From positions 1-43,255 of the forward strand of contig NZ_RQYN01000025.1 in NCBI RefSeq assembly GCF_003860135.1: 43,255 bases of DNA, in the 5' to 3' direction. The stretch comes from Tannerella forsythia. GTDB lineage: Bacteria > Bacteroidota > Bacteroidia > Bacteroidales > Tannerellaceae. Position 1 is the stretch's first letter. Every line of letters begins with the position of its first letter. A program made the translations under genes and the position numbers. The notes under the pieces are model-generated. The model searched no databases and was not told the origin of the DNA. It was given only the letters and a program-made list of their open reading frames with translations. Shown here in pieces: positions 16,798 to 24,814 of this stretch.

Positions 16798-19050
16798 ATG
16801 AACCGTATTGCAGAATTTATCGTCAAAAAACGTCTTGCCATCATTACGGCCGGCGTAGCAGTTACATTGATACTCGGCTATTTTTCGACCAAGCTGACCA
16901 TCAACTCCAATTTTATGTCCTACTTACCCGATGATGATCGGAAAGTTATGCTGTTTGAGCGAACGGACAGCTTATATGCCACAGGAAATATTATTGTAAT
17001 CGGGATAAGCAATACGGAAAATACCATTATAACGCCAGAAGGAATATCGGTTATACGGCAGGTTACCGACTCCGTCTCCGAAATAGAAGGAGTGGAGAAG
17101 GTAACCGGCCTGGCCAATGTAATCGATATCAGGCATCGTAACGACGGAGTGGAAATAGGCCGATTGATGGATGAAGAGATAATTTCCGACTCTTTACCCT
17201 CCTTACAGTCGTATATTTTGAATAAAGAGATGTATCGTGGCCGACTGTTGTCGGAAGACGGGCGAAGTACGGCAATCATTGTTTTTGTCGGAACAGCTGC
17301 CGACAAGGAAAAAGCTGCCCGGGAGGTAAATGACCTGCTTGATGAAGTCAGGCGATCGCATCCCGAATTAACTGTTTATTGCGACGGTTTGCCGATGCAG
17401 CAACAAAGCCTTACGGAATCAACGGAAAAGGATCTGATCCGGCTTGTTCCCCTTGTCTGCCTGCTGATTGCTCTTATTCTCGCATTGACACTGCATTCGT
17501 TGCGAGGCATATTCCTTCCGCTGCTTTCCGTGGCGATGGGCAGCATTTGGAGTATGGGGGCGATGGGACTGTTCCATGTTCAACTTTCTCCCATATCCGG
17601 CTCGATTCCGGTTGTCCTTTTTGCCGTAGGATCGGCTTACACAATACATGTTCTGAACTTTTTCAAATTGCTTGAAAACGGCGAAAATCATAAGGAAATC
17701 GTCGTAAGGGGAATAACGATTATAGGGGTTCCCGTAATGCTGGCCGGACTGACGACCATTGTCGGTTTCCTTTCATTTATTCCGGGAACATACCTGAGCA
17801 TCATTCGTGATTTCGGCATTTTTATGGCATTGGGTACATTCTTTTGCCTGCTTTTGTCACTCACCGTTATTCCGGCTGTCGAGTCCTATCTTCCACCCTT
17901 GAAACATCAGGAGAAAAAACAGAAGAAACACGTTCTTTCCGATGTTTTGCAATGGCTTGCCGGAGTTTCCATACACCGCAACAAAATGGTTCTTTACTGT
18001 GCCGGTGGCTTGATTCTTCTGATGGGAGCCGGCCTTTTCCGACTAAAAAGTAATATTGACGTACTCTATTATTTCCCAGAAAAGCATCCGTTAAGACAAT
18101 CCGCAGCCTTTCTCAACCGGGAATTCGGAGGAACCCTCCCAATTCAGATCAAGGTGACTGCTGACCTGACACGTCCCGAAACGCTGGCAGCCATGCAAGA
18201 TTTCGAAGATTTCCTTTCCGGACTTCCGCATGTGCATAATCCGCAATCGGTAACGGAGCTTATCAAAGAAATGAATCAGGCTATGGGGGAAGGCAAGCAA
18301 ATACCCGACACACAAGAGAAAATACAAAACCTCTGGTTCCTGCTCGAAGGAGAACCCGTAATGGAGCAGCTCTGCAATACCGACAAAAGTGAAGGCATGA
18401 TCCATGCTACCATGTGTAATGCACCGACCGGAGATTATCATGCGGTAAGCCGGAAAATCGACGAATATGCCGCCGCACATTCATCCGGTACGGTGCAATT
18501 CGAAACAACCGGATTGCCTTCCATCTATTCGAATTTTGACTATAATTTGATGCAGAATCTCTTCTGGAGTCTGCTGTTAGCCTGCGTATTGGTATTTATC
18601 TGTATGACATTTCTGGTCAAATCGCTTAAAAGCGCCCTTGTCGGATTTGTACCGCTTATGAGCGCCATCCTTTTCATCTTCGGACTGATGGGCTATCTCG
18701 GCATCGCCCTTAACCTCGCGACTGTGCTGATTGCCGGAGTTGCCGTAGGGATTGGGGTAGACTATTCCATCCACTTTATTTCCGGTTACCGAAATGCGCT
18801 CGTATCGGGGAAAGAATGTAATGAGGCTGTCATCCAAACACTTCAGACTTCCGGAAAGGGCATCCTGTTCAATGTAACGGCTGTTGCATTCGGTTTTCTG
18901 GTTTTGGTGTTTGCAGACCTCGTACCATTGAAAGAGTTCGGTCTGATCATGTTTGCCACCATGTTCGTATCCGGCTTGGCGGCAACTCTCCTCCTGCCTT
19001 CGATGATTCTATGTTTTCATATCAATCTTAATAAAACTCAGAAACAATGA
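16798..19050 (+). CDS. RND/MMPL-family exporter (HAE-3-like)
   Basis: The 750-residue protein has the repeat architecture of small RND exporters: a first membrane helix at about 13-31, a periplasmic loop, five helices at about 213-365, a second first-type helix at about 398-415, another loop, and five helices at about 584-745. The second half shows the family motif GVGVDYSIHFISGYR; the first half has a degenerate counterpart, VGSAYTIHVLNFF, that lacks the Asp. Relatives such as HpnN and mycobacterial MmpL move lipids or other hydrophobic compounds across the inner membrane. No separate MFP or TolC partner is encoded; the next genes give periplasmic and outer-membrane partners instead. Its stop overlaps the next start (ATGA). 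Confidence 0.92.
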   Translation: MNRIAEFIVKKRLAIITAGVAVTLILGYFSTKLTINSNFMSYLPDDDRKVMLFERTDSLYATGNIIVIGISNTENTIITPEGISVIRQVTDSVSEIEGVEKVTGLANVIDIRHRNDGVEIGRLMDEEIISDSLPSLQSYILNKEMYRGRLLSEDGRSTAIIVFVGTAADKEKAAREVNDLLDEVRRSHPELTVYCDGLPMQQQSLTESTEKDLIRLVPLVCLLIALILALTLHSLRGIFLPLLSVAMGSIWSMGAMGLFHVQLSPISGSIPVVLFAVGSAYTIHVLNFFKLLENGENHKEIVVRGITIIGVPVMLAGLTTIVGFLSFIPGTYLSIIRDFGIFMALGTFFCLLLSLTVIPAVESYLPPLKHQEKKQKKHVLSDVLQWLAGVSIHRNKMVLYCAGGLILLMGAGLFRLKSNIDVLYYFPEKHPLRQSAAFLNREFGGTLPIQIKVTADLTRPETLAAMQDFEDFLSGLPHVHNPQSVTELIKEMNQAMGEGKQIPDTQEKIQNLWFLLEGEPVMEQLCNTDKSEGMIHATMCNAPTGDYHAVSRKIDEYAAAHSSGTVQFETTGLPSIYSNFDYNLMQNLFWSLLLACVLVFICMTFLVKSLKSALVGFVPLMSAILFIFGLMGYLGIALNLATVLIAGVAVGIGVDYSIHFISGYRNALVSGKECNEAVIQTLQTSGKGILFNVTAVAFGFLVLVFADLVPLKEFGLIMFATMFVSGLAATLLLPSMILCFHINLNKTQKQ

Positions 19051-19781
19051 AAAAATTATCTTTCTTCTTCATGGCTGCCTTTCTGCTTTCGTATTCGGCA
19101 GCATTGGCTCAAAATGCCACAACCATTTTAGAAAAAGCAGACAGTGTGCTGAATGCACCTAAAGATGTGACAGCAACCAGCACGATGACAATCACTGCCA
19201 AAAACGGCAGTCGGAGTGTCCGCACCATGCAGGTCTTTCAGAAAGGAACCGACAAACGGTTGGTTCGGTTCCTCTCGCCTGCAGATCAGAAGGGCATCGC
19301 TTTTCTCTCGCTCCCCAACGACAATCAGATTCTTTATTTGCCGGCTTTCGGAAAAACGCGTCGGATAGCTTCGCACGTAAAGAACACCCGTTTTGCCGGA
19401 ACGGATTACACCTATGAAGATCTGGAGGCCAAACGTTATGCCGATAAATGGGATGCAGAACTGAAAAGTCGGTCAGCCGGCGAATACACATTGTCGCTTA
19501 CTCCGAAAAAGGGGGTCAAGACAGATTATGCCAAGATGGATATCCGGATAAAAGCGGATACCTATTTCCCCGTGGAAGTTGTTTTCTACAACAAGAAAGG
19601 AGTGGCTTCCAAACGGATGACCGTCTCGGAAATCTCCAATCACAAAGGTTTTCTTATTGCCAAAACATCTGAAATGAAAGACCTTTCAGGAGGCAGTTCG
19701 ACACAAACGCATCTTCAGCATGTGGAACTGAATACAGGCTTAAAAGACGATGTTTTCACCGAACGGAATCTGATGAAATAA
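19047..19781 (+). CDS. Periplasmic LolA-like lipid carrier
   Basis: The 244-residue protein has a signal peptide (MKKLSFFFMAAFLLSY…ALAQ) and the fold-level pattern of outer-membrane lipoprotein-sorting proteins (COG2834): repeated beta strands such as TMTITAKNGSRSVRTMQVF, DKRLVRFLSPADQKGIAFL and YFPVEVVFYNKKGVASKRM. The start codon overlaps the exporter stop (ATGA). LolA-like proteins encoded beside RND exporters of this type are believed to carry a hydrophobic cargo across the periplasm. Here the cargo would be the DarAB product. It is not LolA proper, which normally accompanies other lol genes. Confidence 0.82.
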   Translation: MKKLSFFFMAAFLLSYSAALAQNATTILEKADSVLNAPKDVTATSTMTITAKNGSRSVRTMQVFQKGTDKRLVRFLSPADQKGIAFLSLPNDNQILYLPAFGKTRRIASHVKNTRFAGTDYTYEDLEAKRYADKWDAELKSRSAGEYTLSLTPKKGVKTDYAKMDIRIKADTYFPVEVVFYNKKGVASKRMTVSEISNHKGFLIAKTSEMKDLSGGSSTQTHLQHVELNTGLKDDVFTERNLMK

Positions 19782-19792
19782 ACCATTGAACC

Positions 19793-21199
19793 ATGAGATT
19801 TCTTCTGTTTATCCTGATGGCATGTCTGACGATATTTGCCAAGGTGCACGCTCAAACCGTCGAAGATAAACCTTTCGAGCTGAATGGCAGTCTGCAACTC
19901 GATGACCGTATCCGCCTGAAAAGCGGAGGGCTTGACTGGCAGGAATACCGGATGAGCCTGCAACCCGTGTATAAGGTAAACGATAAGGCACGGCTCCATG
20001 CCGATATTTGGATTCGCAAACTTATCACAGCTTCACCTTTTGACCAACCGGTCGAGAATGTACAGCTTCGAGAGGCATACGTCGATTTATACGGCTTTTT
20101 AAGTGAGCATATCGATGTCCGTATCGGCCGACAGCGCATTGCCTGGGGAACGGCCGACCGGCTCAACCCTTCGGATAATATCAACCCTTGGGAGCTGGAG
20201 GACTTTTGGGATTTCGGACGGCATACACCTACCAATAGTCTTCTTGCCAAATACTATTGGAATGGGTTCACACTTACGGCTGTATTCACGCCCCGGTTTT
20301 CTCCATCCTTACTTCCCGACCAAAGTTGGAAAGCAGCGTTTATGCCTGAAGTTCCCGATCGCTGGCAAATTCCGTTACCAGACGGGACGATGACGGATAT
20401 ATGGCTTCAGCCTCTTTCTGTTTCCCGGATGGAAAATCTGCCCGAACGGAAACTGAAAGCATCGACTTATGCCGTCAAAATAGCCCGGGATATACGTAAT
20501 TATACCGTTTCGTTCGGATGGTTGCGCCAATATGCACCGATTCCGGTATTGACCCGTTTATCCGTTCAGGGAAAAATAACGAGCCTGCCCACTTCCCCTG
20601 ATATGCCTGTTCCGATGAATACGACGGTCGATGCAATGCTCTCATACTCGTTGCGCAACGTCGTGAGTGCCGATTTGTCCGGTTCCCTCGGAAGTGTGGG
20701 CGTATGGGGAGAGGCGGCTTTATTTATTCCTGAAAAAACGATACTCACGCGTTCGGTCTCTATAGAAAGTCCTATGGGAACATTTAATCCGGTTCTTCCC
20801 GACAGTACAATCTTTGACGGCAATCCGTATTTGAAATATACACTCGGATTCGATTACACTTTTCCGGCTAATATCTATCTGAATGTACAATACGTACATG
20901 GGTTCTTTCACGAGGAAGGGAGGAAGAACCTGACCGACTGGCTGGCGTGGACATGCGAATGGAAATCGGCCGATGAAAAACTGAAATTATCATTGTTGAA
21001 CGGAGCTTTTCAGGTTGCCGATTTCAATAACCTCAAAGAAGGGTGTACATTGTTCTGGTTGCCGGAGCTTTCGTATAAGCCGGTCGACAATGTCGAACTC
21101 AAGGCCGGTGCACACTGCATCTTCACCGGAAAAGATGCTCCGTTTTACCCCATAAGAAAAAACGGAGATGCGTATCTGAAAGTGAAATACTCGTTTTAG
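19793..21199 (+). CDS. Outer-membrane beta-barrel, DUF1302-like
   Basis: The 468-residue protein has a signal peptide (cleavage probably after KVHAQ) and alternating amphipathic strands to a C-terminal Phe (…LKVKYSF), as in outer-membrane barrels. The segment VRIGRQRIAWGTADRLNPSDNI with NPWELEDF matches the hallmark of DUF1302-type barrels, which in other phyla are encoded with RND exporters and LolA/DUF1329-like periplasmic proteins. It lies 11 nt after the LolA-like gene and completes an inner membrane-periplasm-outer membrane route. Whether it forms an exit channel or receives lipid into the outer leaflet is unknown. Confidence 0.75.
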   Translation: MRFLLFILMACLTIFAKVHAQTVEDKPFELNGSLQLDDRIRLKSGGLDWQEYRMSLQPVYKVNDKARLHADIWIRKLITASPFDQPVENVQLREAYVDLYGFLSEHIDVRIGRQRIAWGTADRLNPSDNINPWELEDFWDFGRHTPTNSLLAKYYWNGFTLTAVFTPRFSPSLLPDQSWKAAFMPEVPDRWQIPLPDGTMTDIWLQPLSVSRMENLPERKLKASTYAVKIARDIRNYTVSFGWLRQYAPIPVLTRLSVQGKITSLPTSPDMPVPMNTTVDAMLSYSLRNVVSADLSGSLGSVGVWGEAALFIPEKTILTRSVSIESPMGTFNPVLPDSTIFDGNPYLKYTLGFDYTFPANIYLNVQYVHGFFHEEGRKNLTDWLAWTCEWKSADEKLKLSLLNGAFQVADFNNLKEGCTLFWLPELSYKPVDNVELKAGAHCIFTGKDAPFYPIRKNGDAYLKVKYSF

Positions 21200-21240
21200 G
21201 AACAATCAGAAAGGAGCACTTATATCGTATCGGTTCCTGA

Positions 21241-21303
21241 TAAGATTTTGGTAACTGCCGGATTCAAAAGATTACAAGAGGAAAAAATTGAGAAAATTGC
21301 TGA
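21241..21303 (+). pseudogene. Fragment of the HAD phosphatase gene
   Basis: Encodes KILVTAGFKRLQEEK… and is nearly identical in DNA to the middle of the HAD gene at 22767-22830. It lacks the extra G that breaks the downstream copy but has one additional A in an A-run (six A against five), which changes the frame after EEK. It is a partial duplicate left beside repeat copy A. Confidence 0.75.
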
Positions 21304-21304
21304 G

Positions 21305-21465
21305 ACGATATTTTACAAAGAACAGGGACGAGCCTGCCATTTTGCCGGAGACGACGTATTGTTCCGGTTAGGACGACCCTCCGTCTGTTTTAGGTCGTCC
21401 TAATCGCTCCGTTAGGTCGACCTAAATGGCCGGTTAGGTCGACCTGACTTTCTGTCAGGGTCGGC
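21305..21465. repeat. 161-bp repeat, copy A, with phased palindromes
   Basis: Nearly identical to 23537-23697 (5 substitutions by my count, no gaps). Its second half has four palindromic units of the form TTAGG.CG.CCTAA, starting at 21368, 21390, 21412 and 21433, i.e. every 21-22 bp, about two helical turns. The first and last units are degenerate on one side. Confidence 0.9.
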
Positions 21466-21540
21466 CGTAAGTGAAGCAGATAACGGCAGAGATATCTTCC
21501 GTAGGTGCTTTCGGTGCTTATTACGGCAACTGCGACGTGT

Positions 21541-21837
21541 ATGGATCCTATGGAGATTCAGGAAGGGAAAAACCTGATCGCATATTGCCGGGAAAAACAA
21601 CAGGAGGCTCTGGTATTCTTTATCAACCTGTATTTTAACGATAGTCGCGAGACTGCCACCAAGGCAGTGTCCCACTATATGTTTTGCGTAATATTTTCAG
21701 AATATGGTGCAGAAATCGAGGCGATAAAAAATGATTGGAGACGTAATCAGTACAATCAAAAGGGAGCTTATATCGCACCGGTTCCAGAAATGTTCGTGAA
21801 GAAGTTCGCAAAAAGATTGTTTAATAAATTATTATAG
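21541..21837 (+). CDS. Hypothetical protein, 98 residues
   Basis: I do not recognise the family. From the ATG at 21541 the protein is 98 residues, helical, with basic residues at the end (KKFAKRLFNKLL) and no signal peptide or membrane segment. An upstream GTG in frame would add 12 residues and is less likely. The stop codon overlaps the Shine-Dalgarno sequence of the lipoprotein gene, so the two are coupled. A damaged copy of its tail lies at about 21210-21240, showing that it belonged to a duplicated unit. Confidence 0.6.
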   Translation: MDPMEIQEGKNLIAYCREKQQEALVFFINLYFNDSRETATKAVSHYMFCVIFSEYGAEIEAIKNDWRRNQYNQKGAYIAPVPEMFVKKFAKRLFNKLL

Positions 21838-21841
21838 GAGG
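21836..21841 (+). promoter_or_regulatory. Strong Shine-Dalgarno sequence of the lipoprotein gene
   Basis: AGGAGG, 6 nt before the ATG at 21848. Most genes in this window have no such site, so it stands out and supports this start. Confidence 0.8.
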
Positions 21842-21847
21842 AATTGT

Positions 21848-22375
21848 ATGATGAAAAAAATGTATGTATTTATTTTATGTCTGATCGTTTTCGCCGGCTG
21901 CAGCCAAACGGACAATGAACCGATTACCGAAGGGAAATCTTTGATAACGGCCGTCACAAGGAGCGGCAATGTGGAAGGGATCGTCTCGGAATATGAAACA
22001 GCATCCGATGATGAATCACAATATGGTTCGATTTCTGCAAGGCTCGCTTTCACGGGAGACGATATCGAATGGTTCAATCCGAGAACACGGGAAATTAGAT
22101 TCAGAAAGATCAACTCTATTCCGGTCTACGCACGAATAGAGATGAAGGTAGGGGAAGAAACGGTCTTTACGATTGTTGCTCATATAAGTCATGTTGTCAA
22201 CCGGGCGTACAACAATCTTGTGTTATTTTATGACATGGAGAAGAATGCCTATTTCCTGAACGATAATTGGCCGGATTATTGGGACCCGGAGGGTACTCGC
22301 CGGAATGCGGAGAAAAGAGCTCCCGGATGGGCTAAATTCCTGAATCAATTGAAGAAGGAAGGCAAACTCAAATGA
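21848..22375 (+). CDS. Small putative lipoprotein, unknown function
   Basis: The 175-residue protein has a lipoprotein signal peptide with lipobox VFAGC (Cys about residue 18), then a single globular region with beta-rich segments (INSIPVYARIEMKVGEETVF) and an aromatic, charged end (NDNWPDYWDPEG…). No family is recognised. It follows the 98-residue gene directly with a strong ribosome binding site and ends just before a good terminator, so the two form a small unit. Location would be the periplasmic face of a membrane or the cell surface. Confidence 0.75.
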   Translation: MMKKMYVFILCLIVFAGCSQTDNEPITEGKSLITAVTRSGNVEGIVSEYETASDDESQYGSISARLAFTGDDIEWFNPRTREIRFRKINSIPVYARIEMKVGEETVFTIVAHISHVVNRAYNNLVLFYDMEKNAYFLNDNWPDYWDPEGTRRNAEKRAPGWAKFLNQLKKEGKLK

Positions 22376-22394
22376 TTTAGTCATTTTCCTGTAG

Positions 22395-22435
22395 AGAGAG
22401 GATGCGGCTCCCTTGCATCCTCTCTTATTTTATTG
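22395..22435 (+). terminator. Intrinsic terminator after the lipoprotein gene
   Basis: Stem AGAGAGGATGC (22395-22405) pairs perfectly with GCATCCTCTCT (22415-22425), 9-nt loop, followed by the T-rich tract TATTTTATT. Confidence 0.9.
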
Positions 22436-22457
22436 AAGCATTAACACAAAGAACAAG

Positions 22458-23127
22458 ATGCAGGATCAGGTTATCATTTGCGACTTGGACAACACGATAT
22501 TCGATACTTCGAGCATCGATCCCGAATTGTTTGCGTCGTTGCTTCACAAAGCAACCGAGTATTTATCAGGACGCTTTACCGCGGAAATCATCCTCTCGAT
22601 CATTCAAGACATCGTATCCAATCCGTTCGACAGGGTATGCGAGAAATACGGATTGCCCAAATCAATGATATTACCTGTTTTGGATGAATTGAATGGTATC
22701 TCTCTGGAGCATTCTGCCATGGTGCCGTATGAGGACTATGCCGCTTTCAGAGCGATACCGGCATATAAGATTGTTGGTAACAGCCGGATTCAAAAGATTA
22801 CAAGAGGAAAAATTGAGAAAACTGCAGATAAGTCAAGACTTCGACCGGATAATCATCAACGATCCCGTCTATGCGAATTCGAGCAAACTGGATATCTTCC
22901 GTGAATTAAGCAGGGAATTGGACCTAAAAGACCAAAAGACGTATGTGGTAGGCGATGATCCCGCTTCCGAAATAAAAGCAGGACGGGAGTTGGGATTTAC
23001 AACCGTCCTGATGGTCAGAAAGGAATACCTTTCCAACCCCTACACCGATTATATTGTCTCCTCTTTCGAGGGTTTGAAAGACCTTTTGAGAGATAATATG
23101 GAAAACGATTGCGCCCTTAGGAAGTAG
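22458..23127 (+). pseudogene. HAD-family hydrolase broken by a one-base insertion
   Basis: The first frame (from 22458) has HAD motif I, VIICDLDNTIFDT, and continues to FRAIPAYKI. The second frame resumes with LVTAGFKRLQEEKLRKLQ and reaches motif IV, YVVGDDPASEIKAGRELG. The break is at 22773: the DNA reads AAGATTGTTGGTA where the fragment at 21241 reads AAGATTTTGGTA, so one G is extra. Joined, the product would be about 222 residues, a normal small HAD phosphatase; the substrate is unknown. It is either a pseudogene or an assembly error. It follows a terminator and has no clear promoter. Confidence 0.85.
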
Positions 23128-23146
23128 AATATTTTGCAAAAACTTT

Positions 23147-23377
23147 CTACTTACTCGTTGTGCCGATACTTCGGAATCGCTGCTGTAATTCTTTAATGCG
23201 AAGCAAAAGTTGTCCGAAAGAAATTTTGTTTCCGTAAATAAAAGATTCCTGTAAAGCAGCATAGTCGTTCTCCCAATCCTTTATACATTCTACAGGAGGA
23301 TAGAACTCTATTTTGTCCGGATAATCTTTATCACAGTCAGCATAGAGAACCGAACTTAAAAGACCGAAAAGCGTATA
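23147..23377 (-). pseudogene. Possible C-terminal relic of an AbiEii/AbiGii-type toxin
   Basis: A minus-strand frame without a start codon ends at TAG (23147-23149) and reads …KIEFYPPVECIKDW, ENDYAALQESFIYG, NKISFGQLLLRIKEL… The DY..MQE..IYG…SF…L pattern resembles the C-terminal end of AbiEii/AbiGii nucleotidyltransferase toxins. A stop (23378-23380) and AT-rich DNA precede it and no antitoxin gene is seen. The family assignment is from memory and moderate. Confidence 0.45.
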
Positions 23378-23536
23378 TTAACACGGCGATAATATAACGT
23401 TATTTTTATTTTGATAAAAACATATTAGTCAGATATTTAATAGTTTCAAAAATCACGAAATAGTCCCGTCGGGTTAATATACCCCGAATACATCGACGGA
23501 AATACAAAAACAAGTCGTCATTTTCCACCGATAAGA

Positions 23537-23697
23537 ACGATATTTTACAAAGAACAAGGACGAGCCTGCCATTTTGCCGGAGACGACGTATCGTTCCGGT
23601 TAGGACGACCCTCCGTCTGCTTTAGGTCGTCCTAATCGCTCTGTTAGGTCGTCCTAAATGGCCGGTTAGGTCGACCTGACTTTCTGTCAGGGTCGGC
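23537..23697. repeat. 161-bp repeat, copy B
   Basis: Same length and almost the same sequence as copy A (21305-21465), in direct orientation about 2.2 kb downstream. One palindrome unit has AGGTCGTCCT where copy A has AGGTCGACCT. It ends 9 nt from the stop codon of menE. Confidence 0.9.
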
Positions 23698-23706
23698 ATG
23701 GGTGGT

Positions 23707-24792
23707 TTATTGTCTCGTAGTGTGCAGATCAGAAGGGGGGTAAGAGTCGATATTCTTTCGGGAACGGATAAGTTTTCCGGATTTCGTCCTCGGAATGCGT
23801 TCCCTATATATAATCTCCCGGGGGATGGCATGACGGGGCAACAGTCTCCTGAAAACCGCATCCATCTTCCTGCGCTTTTCCGGCGACCACTCCATATCCT
23901 CCACCACCATAACGATACGTTCCCCGAGACGTTTATCGGGCAGAGAACCGATATAAAAAGGGACTTTCATCTCCCGGAAAACGAGGTCTTCCAATTCCTC
24001 GGGGGAAAATTTGATCCCCCCGCTATTGATTACGTAATCCAAACGCCCTTTCCACACGAAATGCCTCTCATCTACGAGCTCTACCATGTCCCGGGTGCAA
24101 AACTCCGATTCCCGAATATGGGGAGCATATATGCAAAGACATCCGGATTCGTCCCGGCGGAAACGCACTCCTTCCAAAGCCTCGAAACAAGCGGAAGCTC
24201 CCTCTCCGTTCAATCGCATAAGAGCCGTATGGGATGCCGTTTCCGTCATTCCGTAAGTAGCGAAAAAACGGGTGGGAATATCCGCCAACCGCTCTCTCGT
24301 AGTCCGTGCCAGGGGGCCTCCTCCTATCAAAAGATTTTCCACCTTTTCGAACCGGTGGTATTCCCCCGAAGACAGGATGTCCTCCACTTGCAGGGGTACG
24401 AGCGCTCCGAGTTTGACCTTCGTATGCAGGGAGGAAAGAGGCAAAGAAGAGGGAGGTTCCGGCAACAGAACGGCCCCTGCTTCGAATGCCCTCACCACCA
24501 TCATTTTACCGGCTATATAAGAAAGCGGAAGAGAGAGCATCAGTACGGAATCCCGGGATATGTCGAAAAAAGCATTGGTCAGCCGTGCCGAAGCCGCCAT
24601 CGCTTTTTTAGGCAGACGGATAAGCTTGGGCATACCCGTAGAGCCGGAAGTACGCACCTCTATAAAATCCCGGGAATCGCACCATTCCGACACGAATGCA
24701 CGCAATGCGGATTTCCACGGAACATCATCTCCCAAGGCTCCGGCGGCTATCTCCCGCAAACCGAAATACCTGTCCTCATACAGAATTTTCAT
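23707..24792 (-). CDS. menE: o-Succinylbenzoate-CoA ligase
   Basis: The ATG at 24792 lies 22 nt after the menC stop with a purine-rich GGAAAGGGGGG upstream; a longer frame would run back into menC. The 361-residue protein is an AMP-forming acyl-CoA synthetase with the ATP-binding motif TSGSTGMPK, a middle motif ATYGMTETASH, the adenylate motif VWKGRLDYVINSGGIKFSPEE and a C-terminal PRTKSGKLIR with the catalytic Lys. It is shorter than usual because the N-terminal part is reduced, as in other Bacteroidales MenE. It activates OSB for MenB and is last in the men operon. Confidence 0.93.
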   Translation of the reverse strand: MKILYEDRYFGLREIAAGALGDDVPWKSALRAFVSEWCDSRDFIEVRTSGSTGMPKLIRLPKKAMAASARLTNAFFDISRDSVLMLSLPLSYIAGKMMVVRAFEAGAVLLPEPPSSLPLSSLHTKVKLGALVPLQVEDILSSGEYHRFEKVENLLIGGGPLARTTRERLADIPTRFFATYGMTETASHTALMRLNGEGASACFEALEGVRFRRDESGCLCIYAPHIRESEFCTRDMVELVDERHFVWKGRLDYVINSGGIKFSPEELEDLVFREMKVPFYIGSLPDKRLGERIVMVVEDMEWSPEKRRKMDAVFRRLLPRHAIPREIIYRERIPRTKSGKLIRSRKNIDSYPPSDLHTTRQ

Positions 24793-24814
24793 AAGCCCCC
24801 CTTTCCATATCCGT

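Larger units (their letters stand above)
21200..21540. other. Scarred intergenic region with gene fragments and repeat copy A
   Basis: No intact gene. 21210-21240 resembles the tail of the 98-residue gene at 21541-21837 (both read like NQKGAYI…PVP), 21241-21303 is a piece of the HAD gene, and 21305-21465 is repeat copy A. The order matches the downstream segment, as if a tandem cassette had been partly deleted. Confidence 0.65.
23128..23706. other. Gene-free region with toxin relic and repeat copy B
   Basis: Holds a minus-strand relic (23147-23377), an AT-rich stretch without visible features (about 23378-23530), and repeat copy B up to 23697, 10 nt before the end of menE. Confidence 0.6.

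Noticed and set aside
21368-21446. CRISPR-like array from 22-bp repeats
   Set aside because: Units are palindromes with only 7-8 nt between them and are shared almost exactly by copy B; there are no unique spacers of CRISPR size and no cas genes.
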